From NCBI RefSeq assembly GCF_001667585.1, contig NZ_LZJZ01000084.1, forward strand, positions 29,579-93,578: a stretch of 64,000 nucleotides of DNA, written 5' to 3'. The notes under the pieces are model-generated. The model made no database searches, had not been told where the DNA came from, and saw nothing but the letters and a program-made list of their open reading frames with translations. This document shows positions 37,784-47,569 of this stretch, piece after piece (within the stretch, counting starts at the first letter, position 1; each line of letters begins with the position of its first letter). This stretch comes from Mycobacterium sp. E2733. GTDB taxonomy: Bacteria > Actinomycetota > Actinomycetes > Mycobacteriales > Mycobacteriaceae. The position numbers were made by a program, and so were the translations under genes.

Positions 37784-38604
37784 ACCTCGATGCGGTCCCG
37801 GCCGTCGACCGCTACCCGGATACCGTCTCGCTGCGGGGTGCCCGGCTGACGTTCGGTGACCGCGTGCTGTGGGACCACCTCGACCTGTCGGTGTCGCGCG
37901 GCGAGTTCATCGCCGTCCTCGGTCCCAACGGCAGCGGCAAGACGTCACTGCTCAAGGTGCTGCTGGGGCAGCTGTCGCTGTCCGCCGGTGTCGCGCTGGT
38001 GGACGGAAAGCCGATGAACTCGGGCAGCGGACGGGTCGGCTACGTGCCGCAACACCGACCGATGGACCACGACGTGATGCTTCGGGGACGCGACCTAGTG
38101 CGGCTGGGCGTCGACGGACATCGGTGGGGCGCCATGCCCCTGAGATCCGTCGACCGGGCCCGCCGGCGCGCGGCCGTGCGCGAGGCGCTGCGCCAGGTCA
38201 ATGCCGAACACCTGGCGGACGTCCGGGTGGGCGTGATGTCAGGCGGCGAACTGCAGCGGATGCGCATCGCGCAGGCGCTGGTCAGCGACCCGATGTTGCT
38301 GCTGTGCGACGAGCCGCTGCTGGCCCTGGACCCGGCGAACGCGAAGCTGGTGTCCGCCCTGATCGACCGCCGCCGCCGGGATGCCTCGACCACCGTCATC
38401 GTCGTCACCCATGACGTCAACGCGATCCTGCCCTACGTGGACCGGCTCGTTTATCTGGTCGACGGACGATTCCGGATCGGCACCGTCGAAGAAGTGATGA
38501 CCACGGAGACGCTGTCCAGGCTGTATCGGGCCGACATCCAGGTGGTGAAGGTCAAGGACCGCTACGTGGTGGTTGGCGAGCCGACCGACTGGGCCCACCA
38601 GTGA
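37780..38604 (+). CDS. znuC: Zinc ABC transporter ATP-binding protein
   Basis: ABC ATPase of 274 residues: Walker A GPNGSGKTS, Q-loop VPQHRP, signature MSGGELQRMR, Walker B LLLCDEPLLALD and switch His in VVTHDVN. It energises import through the permease encoded next. Both junctions overlap by four bases, showing a single translationally coupled operon. Confidence 0.9.
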   Translation: MNLDAVPAVDRYPDTVSLRGARLTFGDRVLWDHLDLSVSRGEFIAVLGPNGSGKTSLLKVLLGQLSLSAGVALVDGKPMNSGSGRVGYVPQHRPMDHDVMLRGRDLVRLGVDGHRWGAMPLRSVDRARRRAAVREALRQVNAEHLADVRVGVMSGGELQRMRIAQALVSDPMLLLCDEPLLALDPANAKLVSALIDRRRRDASTTVIVVTHDVNAILPYVDRLVYLVDGRFRIGTVEEVMTTETLSRLYRADIQVVKVKDRYVVVGEPTDWAHQ

Positions 38605-39461
38605 ACCACCGGCTCACCGACGTCCTGGCCCACCTGCTCGACTTCGACGTCACCGCTCACCTGCTCGGCCACGACTTCGTCCAGCAGGCGCTGCTCGCGG
38701 CAGCGCTGCTGGGGTTGGTCGCCGGGCTGATCGGGCCGTTCATCGTGATGCGTCAGATGTCTTTCGCCGTGCACGGTTCCAGCGAATTGTCTTTGACCGG
38801 AGCGGCTTTCGCTCTCCTGGTCGGCGTCGAGGTGGGCGTGGGGGCGCTGGTCGGCAGCGCTCTGGCGGCCGCGCTGTTCGGCGTTCTGGGCCGGCGGGCC
38901 AGCGAGCGCGACTCGGTCATCGGCGTGGTGCTGGCGTTCGGCCTGGGGCTGGCGGTGCTGTTCATCTATCTCTACCCGGGCCGGACCGCGACCAGCTTCG
39001 CGTTGCTCACCGGGCAGATCGTCGGCGTCGGCTACACCGGGCTGGGCATGCTGGCGCTGGTGTGCCTGCTCGTCATCGCCGTCATCGCGGCGTGCTACCG
39101 CCCGCTGTTGTTCGCCACCGTCGACCCCGACGTCGCCGCGGCCCGCGGCGTGCCGGTTCGCGCGCTGGGCATCGTGTTCGCCGCCCTGGTCGGTGTGGTG
39201 GCCGCTCAGGCCGTGCAGATAGTCGGGGCGCTGCTGGTGATGTCGTTGCTGATCACGCCGGCGGCCGCGGCCGCCCGAGTGGTCGCCTCGCCGGCGGCCG
39301 CCATGGTCGCCTCGGTCGTCTTCGCCGAGGTTGCCGCCGTCGGCGGCATCGTGCTGTCGCTGGCGCCCGGAGTCCCCGTGTCGGTGTTCGTGGCGGGGAT
39401 TTCGTTCCTGATCTATCTGTTCTGCTGGCTGCTGGGACGGCGGCAGGAAGTCGCCTCCTAA
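38601..39461 (+). CDS. znuB: Zinc ABC transporter permease
   Basis: 286-residue polytopic protein of the ZnuB/TroC family, with about eight hydrophobic segments, including LLAAALLGLVAGLIGPFIVM near the start and VQIVGALLVMSLLITPAAAA, the family's metal-pathway helix. Cytoplasmic segment ATVDPDVAAARGVPVRALG is the usual ATPase contact region. GTG start overlapping znuC. Last gene of the operon; a 40-base gap follows. I do not recall this operon at this place in M. tuberculosis. Confidence 0.9.
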   Translation: MNHRLTDVLAHLLDFDVTAHLLGHDFVQQALLAAALLGLVAGLIGPFIVMRQMSFAVHGSSELSLTGAAFALLVGVEVGVGALVGSALAAALFGVLGRRASERDSVIGVVLAFGLGLAVLFIYLYPGRTATSFALLTGQIVGVGYTGLGMLALVCLLVIAVIAACYRPLLFATVDPDVAAARGVPVRALGIVFAALVGVVAAQAVQIVGALLVMSLLITPAAAAARVVASPAAAMVASVVFAEVAAVGGIVLSLAPGVPVSVFVAGISFLIYLFCWLLGRRQEVAS

Positions 39462-39501
39462 GCTTGTCGGCACAGACGGGCCCCGCGTCCGAAAGGCTCC
39501 G

Positions 39502-40212
39502 GTGCTTAGGCAACTCCCGATCCTCCTGCAGGCGGCGGTGTGCGCCCTCGCGGCCGGCTGCACCACCACCGTCGGTGGTAGCGCCGCGCCCGCGGACACC
39601 CGCGGTCCGCTGACGCGGGCCCCGGTGACCGTCACCGCCCTCGACGGGCTGCTGCTCGACGACAGGAAGATCAACGACATCCTGGGGGCGGGAATGCGGA
39701 TCCGGTATCGCACGCAGGACATGTGGGACTCCAGCCAGACGTTCAGCGAGAAGAGCTGCTTGGCGATGGCCGGGCCCGCCCAGCAGGCCGTGTACGCGGA
39801 CACCGGCTGGACCGCGGTGCGCGGCGAGCGGCTGGACGACAGCTACGACAACCCCAAGGTGCGCAATCACTCCGTCGACCAGGCCGTGATCGCCTACCCC
39901 ACGGCGCGGCAGGCCAACGCGTTCTACGAGGCGTCGGTCCGGAGGTGGTCCGCCTGCGCCAATCGCCGATTCGTCGACCATCCTCCCGGCCAGCCCGAGA
40001 TCACTTTGGCGGTGGCCGATTCCCACACGGTCGGCGGCACGCTCAGCACGTCCGAAGAGCAGCAAGGCAGCGCGGACGGCTGGCGGTGCCAGCGCGCGCT
40101 GACCGTGCGCAACAATATCGTCATCGATGTGGCCGCCTGCGGCTCCTTCCTGCCCGGTGCGTCCGCAGTCGACGTCGCCCAACAGATCGCGGCCGCGGCC
40201 GTCACCCGATAG
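39502..40212 (+). CDS. lppH: Lipoprotein with PknH-type extracellular sensor domain (LppH/Rv3576-like)
   Basis: 236 residues with lipobox Cys20 (ALAAGC). The remainder matches the kinase-free PknH_C-like sensor fold: LLLDDRKINDILGAGMRI, the CLAMAGPAQQAVYADTGWTA segment, FYEASVRRWSACANRRF and WRCQRALTVRNNIVIDVAAC, with Cys residues that pair in PknH. No kinase domain, so it may bind the same ligands without signalling directly. GTG start. M. tuberculosis Rv3576 (lppH, also called pknM) is the counterpart. Confidence 0.85.
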   Translation: MLRQLPILLQAAVCALAAGCTTTVGGSAAPADTRGPLTRAPVTVTALDGLLLDDRKINDILGAGMRIRYRTQDMWDSSQTFSEKSCLAMAGPAQQAVYADTGWTAVRGERLDDSYDNPKVRNHSVDQAVIAYPTARQANAFYEASVRRWSACANRRFVDHPPGQPEITLAVADSHTVGGTLSTSEEQQGSADGWRCQRALTVRNNIVIDVAACGSFLPGASAVDVAQQIAAAAVTR

Positions 40213-40271
40213 CGACCGGGAAGATGACCGCCTCTCCGGATGGCGCCGGCACCGCCCCATAAGCTGGGCAG

Positions 40272-41030
40272 GTGGCCCGCATCGACCTCAACGCCGACCT
40301 GGGCGAGGGCTTCGGCGTCTGGCGCCTCGGTGATGACGACGCCATGCTGCGGATCGTCACCAGCGCCAACGTGGCGTGCGGATTCCACGCCGGGGATCCC
40401 GCCGGATTGTTGCGGGTCTGCCGGGCGGCCGCCGAGCGCGGTGTCCGCATCGGCGCGCAGGTGAGTTATCGCGACCTGGCCGGGTTCGGCAGGCGGTTCA
40501 TCGACGTCGCCGCCGACGACCTGGTTGCCGACGTGGTGTACCAGATCGGCGCGCTGCAGGCGATCGCGCGCGCATCGGGCTCGGCGGTGTCCTACGTCAA
40601 ACCCCATGGCGCGCTGTACAACACGATCGTCACCGACCGCGACCAGGCGGCCGCGGTCGCGGATGCGGTGCGGATGGTGGACCCGGCGCTGCCGGTGCTG
40701 GGGATGGCGGGCTCGGTGTTCTTCGACGAGGCCGCGCGCCGCGGCCTGCGCACGGTGTCCGAGGCCTTCGCCGACCGCGCCTACCGGGCGGACGGCCGGT
40801 TGGTGTCCCGCCGCGAACCCGGCGCGGTGCTGCACGACCCACCGGCCATCGCCGACCGGGTGTTGGGCATGGTGACCTCCGGCCGGGTCACCTCCATTGA
40901 CGGCAAAAAGATCGTGGTCGACGTGAAATCGGTTTGCGTGCACGGTGATTCGCCCGGTGCAGTGCAGATCGCGGCCGCCGTCCGCGACGGCCTCACGGCC
41001 GCCGGCGTCGAGATCGGGGCGTTCAGCTGA
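40272..41030 (+). CDS. pxpA: 5-oxoprolinase subunit A (LamB/YcsF family)
   Basis: 252-residue LamB/YcsF protein. PxpA acts with PxpB and PxpC to open 5-oxoproline to glutamate with ATP. Signature regions IDLNADLGEGFGVW at the N-terminus, TSANVACGFHAGDP, VKPHGALYN and SVCVHGDSPGA are intact. The partner genes are not next to it; an MBL-fold gene follows. GTG start, overlapping the next start by one base (TGATG). Either PxpBC are elsewhere or the protein works alone; sequence does not tell. Confidence 0.88.
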   Translation: MARIDLNADLGEGFGVWRLGDDDAMLRIVTSANVACGFHAGDPAGLLRVCRAAAERGVRIGAQVSYRDLAGFGRRFIDVAADDLVADVVYQIGALQAIARASGSAVSYVKPHGALYNTIVTDRDQAAAVADAVRMVDPALPVLGMAGSVFFDEAARRGLRTVSEAFADRAYRADGRLVSRREPGAVLHDPPAIADRVLGMVTSGRVTSIDGKKIVVDVKSVCVHGDSPGAVQIAAAVRDGLTAAGVEIGAFS

Positions 41031-41947
41031 TGCGGCTGAAACTCGGTCGGCCCGACATGGGACGGTATGCGGATCGGTTCGACGTGCCCGCCGCCGAGCC
41101 CGGGGCGCTGTCGGTGACGTGGATGGGCGTGGCAACGCTGCTCGTCGACGACGGGTCGTCGGCGCTGCTGACGGACGGCTACTTCTCCCGGCCCGGCATC
41201 GCGCGGGTGGCCGCCGGCAAGGTGGCACCCTCGCCGGCCCGCGTGGACGGCTGCCTGGCGCGGGCCAAGGTTTCCCGGCTGGAGGCCGTCGTCCCGGTGC
41301 ACACCCACGTCGACCACGTGCTGGATTCCGCGCTGGTCGCCGACCGCACCGGGGCACGGCTGGTCGGCGGCCGGTCGGCGGCCAACGTCGGGCGCGGATA
41401 CGGACTGCCCGACGACCGGCTCGTGATCGCCGCCAGCGGCGAGCCAATCGCGTTGGGCGCCTACGATGTAACGTTGATCGATTCCCATCACTGCCCGCCG
41501 GACCGGTTTCCCGGCGCGATCGACGCGCCGCTGACCCCACCGGTCAAGGCGTCCGCCTACCGCTGCGGCGAGTCCTGGTCGACGCTGGTGCACCACCGGC
41601 CGTCGGGCCGGCGGCTGCTGATCCAGGGCAGCGCAGGTTTCGTCAAGGGCGCGCTGGGCGGCCACCGCGCCGAAGCCGTCTATCTGAGTGCCGGGCAGCT
41701 GGGGCTGCAACCGAGGTCATACCTGGCCGACTACTGGGCCGAGACCGTGCGCGCGGTGGGGGCGCGCCGGGTGATCCTCATTCACTGGGACGACTTCTTC
41801 CGGCCGCTGTCAAAGCCGCTGCGGGCCTTGCCCTATGCGGGCGACGACCTGGACTCCTCCATCCGCGTCCTCGACGAGTTGGCCGCGCAGGACGGTGTCA
41901 CGTTGCACCTGCCGACGGTGTGGCGGCGCGAGAACCCCTGGGCGTGA
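41030..41947 (+). CDS. MBL-fold metallohydrolase-like protein (Rv3577-like)
   Basis: 305 residues with the metallo-beta-lactamase motif HTHVDH, further His/Asp at SHHCPPD and LIHWDDFF, and a start sheet SVTWMGVATLLVDDG typical of the UlaG-like L-ascorbate-6-phosphate lactonase group. Metal site appears complete, so a hydrolase is likely; substrate unknown. Coupled to pxpA by one-base overlap. Corresponds in position to Rv3577. Confidence 0.83.
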   Translation: MRLKLGRPDMGRYADRFDVPAAEPGALSVTWMGVATLLVDDGSSALLTDGYFSRPGIARVAAGKVAPSPARVDGCLARAKVSRLEAVVPVHTHVDHVLDSALVADRTGARLVGGRSAANVGRGYGLPDDRLVIAASGEPIALGAYDVTLIDSHHCPPDRFPGAIDAPLTPPVKASAYRCGESWSTLVHHRPSGRRLLIQGSAGFVKGALGGHRAEAVYLSAGQLGLQPRSYLADYWAETVRAVGARRVILIHWDDFFRPLSKPLRALPYAGDDLDSSIRVLDELAAQDGVTLHLPTVWRRENPWA

Positions 41948-41962
41948 AGCGGTTATAAAACC

Positions 41963-43200
<1,238 letters not shown>

Positions 43201-43204
<4 letters not shown>

Positions 43205-43512
43205 CCGATCGCCTCCCTGAATTCCACGCCCTGCTGCAGCGCTTGCGCGGCTTCGGCGATGTCCACAACGGGATAGATCTGGTAATCCAGAATCGTGGCG
43301 AATTGGCTTGTGGTCTCGACCAAGTCGGCCGGGTTGTCGGTCTCCACCACCGCGAATCCACCGTCCCCGTCGATGCGGCCGACGAACTGGTGATAGGTCG
43401 TGGTCTGCGGTTGCGACCACTTCGAGTACGCGGCCAAACCCCGTCGCAGACTTTCGTCGTTCTCGGCTGCCGTGCCGTTCAAGCGATACGTCCAAGCCAC
43501 TACGTACTTCAT
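43201..43512 (-). CDS. DUF3303-family small protein
   Basis: 103 residues, MKYVVAWTYRLNG, then YHQFVGRIDGDGGFAVVETD, typical of the DUF3303 dimeric alpha-beta barrel-like family. Function unknown. ATG with AAAAGGAGAG 5 bases upstream is a strong initiation site. An inverted repeat GTAGTCGACTAC lies about 60-75 bases upstream and is echoed at the far end of the accessory block. Convergent overlap with arsB2. Confidence 0.8.
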
Positions 43513-43571
43513 CGCGCTCTCCTTTTCTGAGTTGAGATCGCGACGGTATGGCCGATTTCCGTGGTGCGCAC

Positions 43572-43586
43572 GCGTAGTCGACTACT
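43572..43586. promoter_or_regulatory. Inverted repeat upstream of the DUF3303 gene
   Basis: GCGTAGTCGACTACTC contains the 12-base perfect palindrome GTAGTCGACTAC. A similar GCGTAGCCGACTACGC stands at 50931-50946. Possible operator for a regulator of the accessory block; no proof. Confidence 0.4.
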
Positions 43587-43600
43587 CGAACCCCGGTGCG

Positions 43601-46246
43601 TCAGTCAGACCCAGGTCCCGATCGAATGATCGACGCCAGCTCCTCGCGGGACTGCGCGCCCACCCGCTGGCAGGCCCGGTAGACGTGGCCCTCCACGGTG
43701 CGCACCGACATGACCAACTTCTCGGCGATCTGGCGGTTGGACAGGCCGGCCACGACGAGTTCGATGACGTCGCGCTGGCGACCCGAGAGCTTGAGACCCG
43801 CCGGAGTCCGCAGGGCCGGTGTGCATAGACCGCCACATTCCTCGGCGAGCTCGCCGGCGAGCGCCGACGCATAGAGCCCGCGCTTGTGCTGCTGCCCTTC
43901 GATGAACGCAACGGAGGCTTGCGCCGCCGCGTCGGCGGCCGCGGCCCGATCACCGATCGTCCGGTAGGCCGCCGAAACCGCCAGGAGGCCTTCGCCGTTG
44001 CCGGCCCGTAGGGCCTCGGCGTGCGAGGCGATGGCATCGGCCAGCGGCAGCGACATCACATTGGCAAGCGCCCGGGCCCGCGGCGCGCCGGACGCGTCCC
44101 CCCATTGCGCCGCGGCTTGTAGGCACGCCAGTTCGTGGGTCGGCTGGCCGCGGTCGCGGGCGAGTCGCGCGGCCGCCTGTGCGGTCGCCACGGCCTCGCC
44201 CAGGCGACCGCTTGCCGCAAGCGCCCACCCACTGGCCAGCGACAAGCCGGTATGCATGAACAAGAAGTCGGCGGGCACGCTGGCCCGCGCCCCGCCGACC
44301 GCATCGTTCGCTTCCGCCGCGTGCCCGAGCTTGCCGTGCGCCTCGGCCAGCGCGAAATAACACGCCGGCCGCAAACCACTTGTGACTGCATGCATTTGCG
44401 CCCCGGCAAGAGCCTCATGCACCAGCCGGACCGCGTCGGCCACGGCCCCCCGGGCCAAGTCGGCATTTCCCAGCAGCAGAGCCAAATTCGCATAGGCCAG
44501 ACCTGGGACGTCCCGTGCGGAAACAGCCAACTTCTTTGCGAAGCTGACGAATTCGTCGATGCGGCCCGTCAACCGGCAGGCCCGGCCGTACACGGTGCCG
44601 AACCAGAACTGCGTGTACGCCGCCTCGAAGGATGACGATGCGCGGCCCAGGGCCTGGTCGGCCACGCCGGCCAGACCGTCGGCTTGCCCCACCGCCCCCA
44701 TGGCCATGATCAGCGCCAGCGACGCCATCATCGCGTGAAAATTCGGCAGCTCATCCGAATCCAATGCGGCCCTCGCCCTTTCGGCGGCGATCTCGCAGCG
44801 CGCGGCCACCGCATCCAGGCAAGCCTGCACCGCCAACCGCGCGGCGACCTCCGCCGGCGTCTCCTGGTCCGCGGCCAGGCCATCGAGAATCACCGAGGCG
44901 TCCGCCGGCCTGCCGAGCATCCACACCAGATTGGCCGCGCGCAGGGTCGCCCAATAATGGGCATCGGGCGGATCTCCGGCGGTGATCGCGCGCAATGCCC
45001 CCTCGGCCTGCTCTCCGCGGCCGAGTAACACCAGGTTCATCGCCCGCACCCCCGCCGCCCCGGGCGCCCCGGCCTGCACGGCGGCGTTGGCGAGCCGGTC
45101 GGCCAGCTCCAGATCCAACAGCGTCATCGCATGCCGCGCCGATTCCAGATACAACTCGGGTTGCGGGTCCAGATCCGACTCCAGGCTCAGCAACGCCCGG
45201 CGCACCGTGGCCTGCATGTCGGCGTCGCCCTCCTGCCCCAGCCGCGTCGCCAACCGGCCCCGGATCTTCGACAAATACATCTCGCCGGCGCCCGCGCGGC
45301 GAAGCTCTCCGAACAGCGGGTGCGCGAGCCTGGCCACCAACCCGCCGGCGGTGCGTTCGACGTTGACCAGGCCCATCGCTTCGGCCGCCACCAAGTCCTC
45401 GCGAGACACCAAGTCGCACAACAAGTCAACGGGCAGCGGCTCACACTGCGACAGCGTGTCGACGACCATCGCCAGCGGCGGCGTCAGGCGACAGAGCTGG
45501 CGCCCCACCGTGTCGGACAAGCTGGCCGAGACCGCGACGTCACCGTCCCACATCCACACGCCGGCCACTTGCCGCACCCGTCCGGCCGCCATCTGATCGC
45601 TCAGCAGCTGCCGAAGAAACAGCGTGTTACCTCCGGTGAGCCGCCGGAACCGGGCCGCGCAGCGCGCATCGACCGGACCGCCGAGCGTGCGCTCGATCAC
45701 CTCACGCGTCGCCGCAGCCGAAAGCGGCTCCAAATCAAGGCGAGTCAGCAGGCCGTCCTTCCACAGCGCCGTCACCGCATCGGGCTCTTCGCTGCCGGAG
45801 CGCACCGTGACCACCAGGCGCGCCCCGCCCGACTGTGCCAGCTGGTGAATCACGAGCGCGGACAACCCGTCCAGCAGGTGCGCGTCGTCGACGCCCACCA
45901 CCACGCGCCCCCGACGTTGTCGCGCCACAAACGACTCGATCACCCGTCGCACGTTGGTCAGCGGATCCGACATCCCGTCGCCCAGTAGGCCGATGAACGC
46001 ACCGAGGGGCAGCGCATGCGCCGACTGGGTGCCGACGATCCACTGGGTGCGCTCGCCCGACGCCCCGGCGCGCCGCAGCGCTTCGCGGGCCAACCGGGTC
46101 TTGCCCACGCCGGCGGCGCCCGCGATCAAAACCCCGGAGTGCTGGTCAGCGCCGCCCAGGGCGCGGCGAATGAATGCCAACTCGCTGTCGCGCCCAATCA
46201 GCAGGTCGCCGCTGATCACGCGGCGACTATAGCCGTGCGGCGGCAT
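43601..46246 (-). CDS. LAL-type LuxR-family transcriptional regulator
   Basis: Large ATP-binding LuxR regulator, 881 residues. AAA/STAND ATPase with Walker A GAAGVGKT (43-50) and Walker B VVVGVDD (115-121), a long helical TPR-like middle, and a C-terminal LuxR HTH (818-881; LSGRQRDVIELVVAGLSNRQ, RTVEGHVYRACQRVG). Such proteins are ATP-dependent activators with unknown inducers. The ATG used has no visible ribosome-binding site; a GTG nine codons later (VISGDLLIGRD) is plausible. It sits 82 bases after the glycosyltransferase gene on the same strand, so its promoter may be in that gap. Confidence 0.88.
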   Translation of the reverse strand: MPPHGYSRRVISGDLLIGRDSELAFIRRALGGADQHSGVLIAGAAGVGKTRLAREALRRAGASGERTQWIVGTQSAHALPLGAFIGLLGDGMSDPLTNVRRVIESFVARQRRGRVVVGVDDAHLLDGLSALVIHQLAQSGGARLVVTVRSGSEEPDAVTALWKDGLLTRLDLEPLSAAATREVIERTLGGPVDARCAARFRRLTGGNTLFLRQLLSDQMAAGRVRQVAGVWMWDGDVAVSASLSDTVGRQLCRLTPPLAMVVDTLSQCEPLPVDLLCDLVSREDLVAAEAMGLVNVERTAGGLVARLAHPLFGELRRAGAGEMYLSKIRGRLATRLGQEGDADMQATVRRALLSLESDLDPQPELYLESARHAMTLLDLELADRLANAAVQAGAPGAAGVRAMNLVLLGRGEQAEGALRAITAGDPPDAHYWATLRAANLVWMLGRPADASVILDGLAADQETPAEVAARLAVQACLDAVAARCEIAAERARAALDSDELPNFHAMMASLALIMAMGAVGQADGLAGVADQALGRASSSFEAAYTQFWFGTVYGRACRLTGRIDEFVSFAKKLAVSARDVPGLAYANLALLLGNADLARGAVADAVRLVHEALAGAQMHAVTSGLRPACYFALAEAHGKLGHAAEANDAVGGARASVPADFLFMHTGLSLASGWALAASGRLGEAVATAQAAARLARDRGQPTHELACLQAAAQWGDASGAPRARALANVMSLPLADAIASHAEALRAGNGEGLLAVSAAYRTIGDRAAAADAAAQASVAFIEGQQHKRGLYASALAGELAEECGGLCTPALRTPAGLKLSGRQRDVIELVVAGLSNRQIAEKLVMSVRTVEGHVYRACQRVGAQSREELASIIRSGPGSD

Positions 46247-46328
46247 CCGGCGGGCTGCTTTATCTTTATCGGCGTTTGGTTGCGGTTTTCAAAAGAGCTC
46301 ATGTTCACCCGGTACGCGTTTGTTGAGG

Positions 46329-47567
46329 TCAGCTGACATCGATGCCGAGCAGGCGCTGCTCAAACAGATCTGCCCCGCGCGCCGCCCCGCCGGTGGCGCG
46401 GAAGCCTGCCGCCACCCGTTTCGCGCCGTCGCTCATGGTCATCGCTTCCCGCACTTTGGTGCGCAGCCGCGACGGTGACAGTTTCTTTGCCGGCAGGCGG
46501 GTACCGCAGCGGGCCACCTCGACGCGCCGCGCAACCTCGAGCTGGTCACGGCCGTAGGGCACGACACACACCGGTATGCCGCGGGCGAGCGCCTTCTGCG
46601 TCGCGCCCATCCCGCCGTGCGTGACCGCACACACCGCGTGGTCCAGCACCAAGCCGTGGGGGATGAATTGCAGAACTGTTGCGTTGCCCGACGAGGCAAT
46701 GTCGTCAGGTTGCCCGGCCGGCAGGGTTGCGACCACGTGCACCGGCTCATCCTTCAGCGCGGCGATCGCGGTTTGCACCAGGTTGGTGTCGGCTTGCTTC
46801 TCCGACGACGTCGTGACCAGGACTATCGGCCGGCCGATCGAGGCCAGCCAATCCGGGACGGTATGCGGCCCCGGATCGACCACGCAGGGTCCGATCAGCT
46901 GCACCGCGTCACCCCACTCCGTTTGCGGATACTGGAACGGCTTGCCGCTGGCGACCAGCACCAACGGGGCGCGGCGCAAGAACTCGTCCATCGAAACGAC
47001 GGGCCGCAAATGGAGATCCGCGCGGATGCCGTTGATCGGCGGCAGCATCACTCGCTCCAACGTACCCACCACCGCAACGCTCAGGGCGGTGTCGCGCAGC
47101 CGGCCCAACACGCCCGGCAATGGTCTGAGACCCGGACCAAACGGTGGGACCCCGGGCGACCGCAGCGGCGGCGTGTATGGGCAGAAGCACGCCCAGGGGA
47201 TGTCACCGGCTTCTGCCGCCGACTGAGCTCCCCAGCAATTGATGTCGACGAGCAACGCATCCGGTCGAACAAGCGTAATCGCGGTCCTGAGATCGGCTAC
47301 TTCATGCACGGCACGCCGGCCAAACGCCGCAACACCGCGCTTGAGCGCGGCCCGGGGATTGGCTTCCTTGCCGTCCTCGAGCTCGATGGCCTCGATCCGC
47401 GGATCAATCGCGTCCGCCGCGAAGCCGAGCTCACGCGCGATTTCCACGCCGGTGGAAAGTGTCCGCACGTGAATCCCGTGCCCGCGGCTCGACAGCTCCG
47501 ACAGTAGCGCGCTCATCGGCAACAGGTGGCCCAGCGCGGGCGAGGTGTACGCCAGGATCGTCGCCAC
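46329..47567 (-). CDS. GT1-family glycosyltransferase (UGT/macrolide type)
   Basis: 412 residues, GT-B fold. N-terminal acceptor domain opens ILAYTSPALGHLLPMSALLS. The C-terminal donor domain has the GT1 signature VTHGGMGATQKALARGIPVC then PYGRDQLEVARRVE, with the His and Asp-Gln that bind the sugar nucleotide. Related to the Rv1524/Rv1526c lipid or macrolide glycosyltransferases; acceptor unknown. GTG start two bases after the cyclase stop, so it is cotranscribed with the cyclase-AAA regulator. Confidence 0.86.
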   Translation of the reverse strand: MATILAYTSPALGHLLPMSALLSELSSRGHGIHVRTLSTGVEIARELGFAADAIDPRIEAIELEDGKEANPRAALKRGVAAFGRRAVHEVADLRTAITLVRPDALLVDINCWGAQSAAEAGDIPWACFCPYTPPLRSPGVPPFGPGLRPLPGVLGRLRDTALSVAVVGTLERVMLPPINGIRADLHLRPVVSMDEFLRRAPLVLVASGKPFQYPQTEWGDAVQLIGPCVVDPGPHTVPDWLASIGRPIVLVTTSSEKQADTNLVQTAIAALKDEPVHVVATLPAGQPDDIASSGNATVLQFIPHGLVLDHAVCAVTHGGMGATQKALARGIPVCVVPYGRDQLEVARRVEVARCGTRLPAKKLSPSRLRTKVREAMTMSDGAKRVAAGFRATGGAARGADLFEQRLLGIDVS

Positions 47568-47569
47568 CG

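Noticed and set aside
36886..38604. 572-codon frame extending znuC far upstream through znuA
   Set aside because: The upstream part is znuA read out of frame; znuC starts at the ATGA overlap where the ABC domain begins.
46222..46236. Third copy of the GTAG-YCGA-CTAC repeat near the LAL regulator start
   Set aside because: GGCGACTATAGCC there shares only a few bases and lacks matching arms.
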